This document shows positions 7,103 to 12,423 of a stretch of 12,423 nucleotides of DNA, piece after piece. The first letter of the stretch is position 1, and each line of letters starts with the position of its first letter. The position numbers and the translations under genes are program-made. Where the stretch lies: contig CAMBHH010000101.1 of NCBI GenBank assembly GCA_945866505.1, positions 1-12,423 of the forward strand, written 5' to 3'. The stretch comes from Flavobacterium psychrophilum. GTDB lineage: Bacteria; Bacteroidota; Bacteroidia; Flavobacteriales; Flavobacteriaceae. The notes beneath the pieces are model-generated. The model was not told the origin of the DNA. It searched no databases and worked only from the letters and a program-made list of their open reading frames with translations.

Positions 7103-7948
7103 TTGAAAACCAACTTATTCAAGTTCGTCTTATTAATTCTTTTCATTTCTTACGGCACATTTGCACAAAATGACACTATTGTAAAAGATAGATATACCGC
7201 TAACAACAAAGGAAAATTCACCATTTCTTGGGGTGGAAACAGAGATAAATATTCGCAATCCGACATTCATTTTATGGGTGACGATTACAATTTCGTAATT
7301 CAAAATGCCGAAGCGCACGATAAACCAAAAGGATGGCACATCGATTACATCACTCCAGGTCGAATGACCATACCGCAAACCAATTTTAAATTGGGCTATT
7401 TTATAACTGACAAATATAGTGTGTCTATTGGTGTGGATCATATGAAATATGTAATGACACAAAATCAAACGGCCAATATAACCGGAATCATTGACGGAAA
7501 TCCTCCTTTCAATGGAGTCTATGCCAATACACCAACGGTATTGACAGAAGATTTTCTGAAGTTCGAACATACCGATGGTTTAAATTATGTTTATACCGAA
7601 ATAGCCCGTCAAGATGATATTTCGCATTGGTTGGGCATAAAAAACACCGATAAATTTCAAGTAAACATTAACGAAGGATTTGGAATTGGATTTTTATATC
7701 CAAAAACCAATACTACTCTTTTGGGAAAAGAAAGATACGATGAGTTTCACGTTTCCGGATATGGAACTTCCGTTAAAGCGGGGATCAACCTGACTTTTTT
7801 CAAGTATTTCACGATAGAAGGAATTTTAAAAGGCGGTTATATCAACATGCCCGACATTCGCACAACAGCAAGCACCTCCGACAGTGCTTCTCAGGAATTT
7901 TTCTTTGCAGAAACCATCATCGCATTTGGTGGAATTTTTAGGATTTAA
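7103..7948 (+). CDS. exported beta-barrel-like outer membrane protein, unknown function
   Basis: The 281-residue protein begins with TTG. An in-frame stop at 7079-7081 and the lack of any in-frame ATG before the signal peptide leave TTG as the best start. The N-terminus is a clear Sec signal peptide: M-K-T-N, a hydrophobic core (8-16), then G-T-F-A before Q-N, predicting cleavage after Ala21. The rest alternates polar and hydrophobic residues with many aromatic and glycine residues, for example F-K-L-G-Y-F-I-T-D-K-Y-S-V-S-I-G-V, and ends in strand-like sequence. This suggests an outer membrane barrel. It follows kdsA by 10 bp and may be co-transcribed. No characterised family was recognised. 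Confidence 0.78.
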   Translation: MKTNLFKFVLLILFISYGTFAQNDTIVKDRYTANNKGKFTISWGGNRDKYSQSDIHFMGDDYNFVIQNAEAHDKPKGWHIDYITPGRMTIPQTNFKLGYFITDKYSVSIGVDHMKYVMTQNQTANITGIIDGNPPFNGVYANTPTVLTEDFLKFEHTDGLNYVYTEIARQDDISHWLGIKNTDKFQVNINEGFGIGFLYPKTNTTLLGKERYDEFHVSGYGTSVKAGINLTFFKYFTIEGILKGGYINMPDIRTTASTSDSASQEFFFAETIIAFGGIFRI

Positions 7949-8148
7949 TTTTCCTAATAGCTGTAAAAAGAAATTTATATGTACTTGCGATTACAAAAAG
8001 ACAAACAGTATTGTACTTTAATCCATTGGTTGTTTATTAAGCTTCAAGCATCGCTAATATTTGTGAGAATCACATTCTCTAGATAGACAAATAGACTTTT
8101 TTTGGATTTATTTTAGAATCGTATTCATCACAAATTAAGAATTTTAAT
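7949..8148. other. 200-bp spacer between convergent genes
   Basis: This AT-rich stretch holds no recognisable gene. Two small hairpins are visible. TTAGGA (7938-7943) pairs with TCCTAA (7952-7957) around the stop of the upstream gene. GAGAAT (8065-8070) pairs with ATTCTC (8074-8079) around a 3-nt loop. A T-run at 8097-8103 lies too far from the second hairpin to make a standard terminator. Confidence 0.5.
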
Positions 8149-8496
8149 CTAATCTGGAAACACAAATTCATTCATCGTAAAATCCAAAACATCCGATTTT
8201 ACAGCTGTTCGAATGATTTCGTCAATACCTTTATCGAGTAATAATGGCGTCGTGTATTTTCGGCTACTTGCGATTACCGTTTCGTCTAGCATCATTTTGA
8301 AAAAATATTTTCCGTTAGCAGCTCTAGCTTTCACGTAAGTGTATTTCTCAATGTTGGCCTGAATTGCCGAAATAATATCTTCACATTCCATTTTGAGTTC
8401 ATAGGAAGTACTAGTGAAAATAGTTTTCCCTTTTCGGGAGGTAAATACAAATTTATAACGATCATCAAATCGTTTGCTGATAACGAAAGTTCCCAT
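8149..8496 (-). CDS. YegP-like protein with two divergent DUF1508 repeats
   Basis: The 115-residue protein appears to hold two copies of the short DUF1508/YegP beta-beta-alpha unit. The first (about 2-50) reads F-V-I-S-K-R-F-D-D-R-Y-K-F-V-F and ends in an isoleucine-rich helix. The second (about 53-98) contains A-R-A-A-N-G-K-Y-F-F-K and V-I-A-S-S-R-K-Y-T-T, then L-D-K-G-I-D-E-I-I, close to the family pattern of N-G, I-A-S-S and a final G-I-x-x-I helix. The second copy is much nearer the consensus. No signal peptide or membrane segment is present, so it is a small cytoplasmic protein. No biochemical role is established for the family that I can cite. It lies 76 bp after the acetyltransferase gene on the same strand. 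Confidence 0.72.
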   Translation of the reverse strand: MGTFVISKRFDDRYKFVFTSRKGKTIFTSTSYELKMECEDIISAIQANIEKYTYVKARAANGKYFFKMMLDETVIASSRKYTTPLLLDKGIDEIIRTAVKSDVLDFTMNEFVFPD

Positions 8497-8572
8497 AGTG
8501 TAGTGCGAATTGTAAATTGAAGTTAAAACAGTAAAGAAGCTATTCGACTTTCGGAAATTGGAATGTATGCGG

Positions 8573-9175
8573 TCACAATTTCGCTTTTAAATTGTCTTTC
8601 ACCTCATCGAACCATTCGTTGCGAAGAATACTCAAAATAATACTGTCTCGTCGCAATTCGCTGCCAAAAGTGGGCATATGATTTCGCAAAATACCTTCTA
8701 CTTTACAACCTATACTTTTCATTGCCGCAATACTGCGCTGGTTGTTGTTGTCGGCTCGAAATTCAACTCGTTCCATTCCAAGGGTTTCGAAGGCAAATTG
8801 CAAGAGGAGAAATTTACAATGTTTGTTTAATCCTGTTCCCCGAAAATCTTTTCCGTACCAAGTGTAGCCCAATTGCAGCGTTTTAAAGGGTAAATTAATA
8901 TCATAAAAACGTGTACTTCCGGCATACTTCCCTGATTTCTTGTCGAACACTATAAAGGGAAATTCCGTTTTGTTTGCTTTTGCTTTTAAAGCCAATTGAA
9001 TATAATGAGTGAGATTTTCTTTTCCATTCGCACGAACTAAAGAATATTCCCAAGTTTCAGGTTCGTTGAGGGAGATTTCCAATAAATTTTCTATATCAGA
9101 TTCCAATAGGGGACGAAGTAAAACCAAGTCGTCTTCTAGGATTGTATTTTGTGGAAATTCGAAAATTGCTGCCAT
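8573..9175 (-). CDS. GNAT-family N-acetyltransferase, RimJ/RimL type
   Basis: The 200-residue protein has a GNAT fold of the RimJ/RimL-like group. An N-terminal L-R-P-L-L-E-S-D (20-27) is the usual first strand and helix. G-S-T-R-F-Y-D-I (86-93) and L-G-Y-T-W-Y (102-107) form the central strands. F-R-G-T-G-L-N-K (111-118) is the acetyl-CoA pyrophosphate-binding loop (R-x-x-G-x-G/A type), and V-E-F-R-A-D-N-N-N-Q-R-S (137-148) is the characteristic motif B with its asparagine run. The likely reaction is transfer of acetyl from acetyl-CoA to an amino group; the acceptor is not evident. It is first in a minus-strand pair with the YegP-like gene. The only promoter hint is TATCTTCG at 9222-9229, one base off consensus. 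Confidence 0.88.
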   Translation of the reverse strand: MAAIFEFPQNTILEDDLVLLRPLLESDIENLLEISLNEPETWEYSLVRANGKENLTHYIQLALKAKANKTEFPFIVFDKKSGKYAGSTRFYDINLPFKTLQLGYTWYGKDFRGTGLNKHCKFLLLQFAFETLGMERVEFRADNNNQRSIAAMKSIGCKVEGILRNHMPTFGSELRRDSIILSILRNEWFDEVKDNLKAKL

Positions 9176-9457
9176 TGTAATGGATTAGGTAAATTTTAAA
9201 TGAGCTACAGAAAAAAAGAAACGAAGATAGAACGAATTATTTGATTTGGAAAGTTTAAAAAATCAGCTCATCCAATTAGAAATAATCTATTGTAAATTTT
9301 GGCTTCCAGAGCGAAAAATTATATTGCTCTTCAGTATTGGCAAGCAAATTCATTTTTTTTTGCATTCAGTTCCTAAGCAAGCGATAGAATTGGATTGCTT
9401 TTAAATTGTTAGAATACCATTTCGATTGTTAATTTAATTTTAAAAATAATTTAAAAA

Positions 9458-9486
9458 AATAGTGCACTATTGAAATAATATTATTT
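9458..9486. promoter_or_regulatory. two adjacent perfect palindromes upstream of operator
   Basis: AATAGTGCACTATT (9458-9471) is a perfect 14-bp palindrome. One base later AAATAATATTATTT (9473-9486) is a second perfect 14-bp palindrome, although it is pure A/T and easier to get by chance. They cover the region where the -33 promoter element of the 9513 gene should lie and directly abut the ACTTTG operator. The first one, with its GTGCAC centre, is a reasonable candidate for an additional protein-binding site. Confidence 0.45.
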
Positions 9487-9492
9487 ACTTTG
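9485..9492 (+). promoter_or_regulatory. probable -7 promoter element of the membrane protein-regulator operon
   Basis: TTACTTTG differs from TAnnTTTG only at the second position. Its last six bases ACTTTG are the left half-site of the operator at 9487-9503, so a bound regulator would block RNA polymerase. It lies 20 bp before the ATG at 9513. Confidence 0.45.
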
Positions 9493-9511
9493 CAATTCAA
9501 AGTACTTTAAA
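9487..9511. promoter_or_regulatory. operator copy 1: ACTTTG-N5-CAAAGT plus ACTTTAAA
   Basis: ACTTTGCAATTCAAAGT (9487-9503) is an inverted repeat of 6-bp arms around CAATT. It is followed directly by ACTTTAAA, so AAAGTACTTT (9499-9508) is a second, overlapping 10-bp palindrome, giving three half-sites in a row. The same arrangement recurs at 10988-11012. It ends 1 bp before the start codon of the membrane protein gene and overlaps the predicted -7 element. The most likely ligand is the winged-helix regulator encoded at 10671-10967. Confidence 0.75.
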
Positions 9512-9512
9512 G

Positions 9513-10136
9513 ATGGAAAACGAAAAATACCTTAACGACATTTCTGAAATAAAAAATTTAATGAATAGATCGTCTCGATTCATTTCTTTGAGCGGACTTT
9601 CGGGGATTTTGGCAGGACTATATTGCCTCATTGGAGCTGGACTTGCTTATAAAATAATTTATTTTGATGCGGTAACATTAAATAATTATAGCGATTTGAT
9701 TATAACGCAAACAATGCTATTACAACTTTTTTCAACTGCGGCCAGCGTAATAGTGTTATCGCTTGTAACAGCTATCGTGTTAAGTAGCAGAAAAGCTAAA
9801 AAAAGTAATGATAACGTTTGGAATTCAGCTTCTAAACGATTGGTAATTAATTTTCTGATTCCATTATTGACCGGTGGTATTTTTATTTTATTTTTAATTG
9901 AAAAAGAAATATTGGGATTAGTAGCTCCATTAACACTTCTTTTTTACGGTTTGGCCTGTGTAAATGCTAGCAAATATACCCTTGGTGATATTCGATATTT
10001 AGGAATTACAATGATACTTTTGGGATTGCTTTCCACCTGGTTTTTAGGTTATGGATTGCTATTTTGGGCATTGGGTTTCGGTATTTGTCATATTCTTTAC
10101 GGCTCGATTATGTATTACAAGTACGATAGAAAATAA
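9513..10136 (+). CDS. six-helix integral membrane protein, first gene of regulator operon
   Basis: The 207-residue protein has a short charged cytoplasmic N-terminus (M-E-N-E-K-Y-L-N-D-I-S-E-I) and about six membrane helices near 23-47, 68-92, 109-129, 132-150, 158-177 and 180-200. A S-R-F-I-S-L-S-G-L-S-G segment leads into the first helix. I recognise this as a Bacteroidota protein type often found beside a small winged-helix regulator, but I know no established function and see no catalytic or transport motif. The next gene begins 6 bp after its stop. The predicted promoter and operator directly before the ATG suggest that its expression is controlled by the regulator two genes downstream. 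Confidence 0.82.
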   Translation: MENEKYLNDISEIKNLMNRSSRFISLSGLSGILAGLYCLIGAGLAYKIIYFDAVTLNNYSDLIITQTMLLQLFSTAASVIVLSLVTAIVLSSRKAKKSNDNVWNSASKRLVINFLIPLLTGGIFILFLIEKEILGLVAPLTLLFYGLACVNASKYTLGDIRYLGITMILLGLLSTWFLGYGLLFWALGFGICHILYGSIMYYKYDRK

Positions 10137-10142
10137 AAGTAA

Positions 10143-10667
10143 ATGATTTTTTATATTTATTTCTGGTGGTTTTTTGGAATATTAATTTTTATGATTTTTG
10201 GAATATTTTCAAAAAATAAGATAATTAAAAAAATTGCTACTGTTTCTTGGATTATGCTATTTTCGCTAATTGCATTTTTTTGTGTTTTGAAATTATTCAC
10301 TACTAAAATGAAACTAAGTGAACATGAAATTTATGGGGAATATGTTATAGATAAAAAGAAATGTGCTGGTAAACAAGCTAATTGGCAGTACAATAATTAC
10401 CGATTTGAAATAAAAAAAAATAACAAAATATATTTCTATATCACTAAAAAAGAAAGAATTGTAAAAACGATTATAAAAAATTTAAAACTTAATAATGGAC
10501 ATAGTAGCCCTTTTTTGGATATAGATTTAAGGGACAGTGATTTTCATATTTTAAAAGAAAATCCAACTTTATATCGAGAAATTTGGACTTTTTATTATGT
10601 ATTTCATTCAGAAAAATTCGGAAATATGTTCTTTACAAAAGGAAAGTGGAAATCACTAGAATATTAA
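10143..10667 (+). CDS. hypothetical membrane-anchored protein, AT-rich
   Basis: The 174-residue protein has two hydrophobic helices (about 2-23 and 30-51) and a soluble domain of about 120 residues, rich in aromatic, lysine and asparagine residues. The soluble part contains G-E-Y-V-I-D-K-K-K-C (65-74), W-Q-Y-N-N-Y-R-F-E-I (81-90), N-P-T-L-Y-R-E-I-W (140-148) and ends F-G-N-M-F-F-T-K-G-K-W-K. This pattern looks like a small beta-rich Bacteroidota domain with no assigned function that I can name. The DNA is visibly more AT-rich than its neighbours, with long A and T runs. It sits 6 bp after one gene and 3 bp before the regulator, so it is embedded in the operon and is probably a later insertion. 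Confidence 0.72.
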   Translation: MIFYIYFWWFFGILIFMIFGIFSKNKIIKKIATVSWIMLFSLIAFFCVLKLFTTKMKLSEHEIYGEYVIDKKKCAGKQANWQYNNYRFEIKKNNKIYFYITKKERIVKTIIKNLKLNNGHSSPFLDIDLRDSDFHILKENPTLYREIWTFYYVFHSEKFGNMFFTKGKWKSLEY

Positions 10668-10670
10668 TTT

Positions 10671-10967
10671 ATGAAAAACATCATCCAAAATATCAATAAA
10701 GCGTTCGATCATCGGATACGACTAGGAATTATGTCGGTTTTGATGGTCAATGAATCTGCCGATTTCAGCACGCTGAAGGAACTTTTGGGCGTAACCGATG
10801 GAAATCTAGCGAGCCACACCAAAGCATTGGAACTCGAAAATTATATCGCAATTGAAAAACAATTCATAGGCAAAAAACCAAACACCAGTTACAGAGCCAC
10901 AAAGGAAGGAAGAAGTGCCTTTCAAAATCATATTGCAGCCCTTGAAAAGTTAATACAAAAAAGATAA
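10671..10967 (+). CDS. winged-helix transcriptional regulator (HTH_34/MarR-like)
   Basis: The 98-residue protein is almost entirely one winged-helix DNA-binding domain. F-D-H-R-I-R-L-G-I-M-S-V-L (12-24) forms the first helix. D-F-S-T-L-K-E-L-L-G-V-T-D-G-N-L-A-S-H (31-49) is the helix-turn-helix, with the recognition helix from G44. I-G-K-K-P-N-T-S-Y-R-A-T-K-E-G-R (66-81) is the wing. The C-terminal helix (83-98) can serve dimerisation. There is no ligand domain. It starts 3 bp after the preceding stop and is probably autoregulated. The two identical operator-like elements bracketing its operon and creD are the natural targets. The mode, repressor or activator, is inferred as repressor because the sites overlap the -7 elements. 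Confidence 0.93.
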   Translation: MKNIIQNINKAFDHRIRLGIMSVLMVNESADFSTLKELLGVTDGNLASHTKALELENYIAIEKQFIGKKPNTSYRATKEGRSAFQNHIAALEKLIQKR

Positions 10968-10985
10968 GACTATTTTTTTATATTT

Positions 10986-10993
10986 TAACTTTG
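10986..10993 (+). promoter_or_regulatory. -7 promoter element for creD
   Basis: TAACTTTG fully matches TAnnTTTG, and its last six bases are the left half-site of operator copy 2. It implies a leader of roughly 85 nt before the creD ATG at 11085. No -33 TTG is visible at the expected distance, which would fall at the end of the regulator gene. Confidence 0.55.
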
Positions 10994-11012
10994 AATTGCA
11001 AAGTACTTTAAA
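10988..11012. promoter_or_regulatory. operator copy 2: ACTTTG-N5-CAAAGT plus ACTTTAAA
   Basis: ACTTTGAATTGCAAAGT (10988-11004) is the exact reverse complement of the 17-bp core of operator copy 1, and it is followed by the same ACTTTAAA in the same direction. The half-sites and third half-site are identical in the two copies; only the 5-bp spacer differs in orientation (AATTG against CAATT). It lies 21 bp after the regulator gene and overlaps the creD -7 element. Confidence 0.78.
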
Positions 11013-11084
11013 ATTATTAAATATCAATAACAATTTCAATTTAAACAACAACTATTTATCTCAATCTTCTAAAAATCAAAACAA

Positions 11085-12423
11085 ATGGAAACACCCGAAA
11101 AACAACCCGCAACAAGTTTCTTTCAATCCAACACTGCCAAAATGCTTATGGTAGGTTTACTAACACTCATTCTACTGATTCCACTCGAATTTGTAAAAAA
11201 TTTAATCGCCGAAAGGTCGCAACGGCAAGAAGAAGTCGTCACTGAAATCAATGATAAATGGGGAGAAAATGTCTTCCTTTATGGTCCAATATTAAAAATT
11301 CCCTACACCGTTTATGAAGAAACCGTTTCAATCAACGAAAAAACAAAAGAAACAGTAAAGCAAAGAACGGCCTACACCAACTTTGCCTACTTTTTCCCGG
11401 AAGAACTCAAAGCCAAGACGAATGTAACCACCAAAGTTTTGAACAGAAACAATTATGAATCGGTGGTTTTCAGTTCAAAAATGAAATTTGAAGGCAATTA
11501 TATTCATCCCGATTTTAGTAGCAAAGAAATTGCAACCGAAAACATTCAATGGAATAAAGCCACCATTCTACTCAAAACGACCAATTTAAAAAGCATCAAA
11601 GATGAGGTGAAAATTAATTTTGGAAACACCAATTTCACCTTTGAACCTGTTTACGATTCAACCTCAAAAGACAGCACAGAAGCTTTGGAGACAGGCTACA
11701 TTGATTTAAGCAAAATCCTAACCGAAGGAAAAACTGCCTTCCGTTTCGACATCACCTATAACGGAAGCCAACAAATAAAAATGGTTCCAATCGGAAAAAC
11801 TAATGAAGTAAAAATGGAATCCAATTGGGCTTCGCCAAGTTTTACTGGCAATTTCCTTCCAGACGACAAAACAAAACAAATCTCGGCTACTGGATTTGTG
11901 GCCAATTGGAAAATTTTGCACATCAACAGAGCTTTTTCGCAACAAACATTCGGCAATTTACCTGATTTGAGTCAATATGCTTTTGGCGTTGATTTTGTAA
12001 TTCCGGTAAACCAATACCAGCAAAACGAACGTGCCTCGAAATACGGCTTTCTAGTGATTGGCTTGACGTTTTTGATTTTCTTTTTGATTCAATCCATAAG
12101 CAAAATCAAGATTCATATTTTTCAATATTCGATGATTGGGCTGTCGCTAATTATGTTCTACACCTTGCTGATATCGATTACCGAGCACAGTAGTTTTATG
12201 AAAGCATACATCATTGCAGGAATTGCTGTTATTGCGCTAATAACGTTGTACTCGGCTGCGATTTTAAAAAACCTGAAATTCCCGCTTTTTATTGCCGCTT
12301 CACTAAGCTCATTATACACTTTTCTGTTTGTCATAATCCAATTAGAAAACTACGCTTTACTGGTGGGAAGTATCGGCCTGTTTGCCATTCTTGCTGCCGT
12401 AATGTATTTTTCCAGAACCATTG
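11085..12423 (+). CDS. creD: CreD inner membrane protein (3' end outside window)
   Basis: The open frame runs 446 codons to the window edge with no stop. Known CreD proteins are about 450 residues, so only a short tail is missing. Residues 1-19 are cytoplasmic, followed by a membrane helix (20-39) and a large beta-rich extracytoplasmic domain (about 42-318) containing W-G-E-N-V-F-L-Y-G-P-I-L-K-I-P (59-73). A C-terminal bundle of several helices begins near 320 and includes L-V-G-S-I-G-L-F-A-I-L-A-A-V-M-Y-F (426-442), a typical CreD ending. In E. coli, CreD belongs to the CreBC regulon and affects envelope integrity; its biochemical activity is unknown. No CreB/CreC genes are seen here. The upstream operator and winged-helix gene suggest a different regulator. 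Confidence 0.93.
   Translation, partial: METPEKQPATSFFQSNTAKMLMVGLLTLILLIPLEFVKNLIAERSQRQEEVVTEINDKWGENVFLYGPILKIPYTVYEETVSINEKTKETVKQRTAYTNFAYFFPEELKAKTNVTTKVLNRNNYESVVFSSKMKFEGNYIHPDFSSKEIATENIQWNKATILLKTTNLKSIKDEVKINFGNTNFTFEPVYDSTSKDSTEALETGYIDLSKILTEGKTAFRFDITYNGSQQIKMVPIGKTNEVKMESNWASPSFTGNFLPDDKTKQISATGFVANWKILHINRAFSQQTFGNLPDLSQYAFGVDFVIPVNQYQQNERASKYGFLVIGLTFLIFFLIQSISKIKIHIFQYSMIGLSLIMFYTLLISITEHSSFMKAYIIAGIAVIALITLYSAAILKNLKFPLFIAASLSSLYTFLFVIIQLENYALLVGSIGLFAILAAVMYFSRTI

Larger units (their letters stand above)
9176..9512. other. 337-bp divergent spacer with regulatory palindromes at its right end
   Basis: The left two thirds are AT-rich with no gene seen. A minus-strand near-promoter TATCTTCG (9222-9229) may serve the acetyltransferase. 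AAGCAA (9375-9380) and TTGCTT (9395-9400) form a weak inverted repeat with a 14-nt loop. AGAGC (9308-9312) and GCTCT (9326-9330) form another minor one. The last 55 bp hold consecutive palindromes and the operator listed separately. Confidence 0.6.

Noticed and set aside
7133..7570. Minus-strand 145-codon open frame opposite the exported protein
   Set aside because: The plus-strand frame has a signal peptide and continuous barrel-like pattern; the antisense product resembles no protein family.
8065..8103. Intrinsic terminator from the GAGAAT/ATTCTC hairpin and T-run
   Set aside because: The stem is only 6 bp and the T-run starts 17 bp after it, so it does not fit a terminator.
9375..9404. 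Terminator or attenuator from AAGCAA/TTGCTT with following Ts
   Set aside because: The stem is 6 bp with a 14-nt loop in AT-rich DNA and there is no upstream plus-strand gene to terminate.
11718..11956. Two overlapping minus-strand open frames opposite creD
   Set aside because: The plus-strand CreD frame is open through the whole region with family-like sequence, so these are shadows.
1..12423. CRISPR array, defence island, prophage or insertion sequence
   Set aside because: No regularly spaced direct repeats, Cas or nuclease genes, integrase, transposase or target-site duplications were seen.

Overview
The window looks like chromosomal DNA from a member of the Bacteroidota, most likely Flavobacteriaceae and Flavobacterium-like. 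The DNA is AT-rich, starts are rarely preceded by a Shine-Dalgarno sequence, and several starts have the Bacteroidota -7 promoter element TAnnTTTG upstream. The protein types also fit: a Bacteroidota-style ClpS, a metal-type KdsA behind a small lipoprotein, a split YeeE/YedE pair, and a CreD gene next to a small winged-helix regulator. No rRNA, tRNA, CRISPR array, phage gene, transposase or integrase was seen. Most of the window is housekeeping or ordinary accessory DNA.

Layout. (1) 2-1469: the 3' end of a probable xylulokinase gene followed after 7 bp by xylA, a D-xylose catabolic pair. It converges on pyrD (1567-2592, minus) across a spacer holding a nested inverted repeat. (2) 2729-4505: prmA, an uncharacterised SAM methyltransferase and clpS run in series from a -7 element in the pyrD/prmA divergent spacer. 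The series ends at a 25-bp-arm perfect inverted repeat (4532-4603), which looks like a dispersed repeat also usable as a bidirectional terminator. (3) 4639-5612 (minus): a two-gene YeeE/YedE-type sulfur-compound transporter. (4) 5775-7948 (plus): a small lipoprotein of unknown function, kdsA (Kdo-8-phosphate synthase, metal-dependent type) and an exported barrel-like protein with a TTG start. (5) 8149-9175 (minus): a two-repeat YegP/DUF1508-like protein and a RimJ/RimL-type GNAT acetyltransferase.

(6) 9458-12423 (plus) is the most interesting part. A six-helix membrane protein, a strongly AT-rich two-helix membrane protein of unknown function and a 98-residue winged-helix regulator lie almost end to end. 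They are followed by creD, which is cut by the window edge. The same operator-like element, ACTTTG-N5-CAAAGT followed directly by ACTTTAAA, occurs exactly twice: just before the first membrane gene and just before creD. The 17-bp core of one copy is the exact reverse complement of the other. In both places its left half-site overlaps the -7 promoter element. The simplest reading is that the small regulator represses both its own operon and creD by covering the promoters. This would be CreD control by a one-component regulator and not by a CreBC-type two-component system. That is inference from sequence and was not tested.
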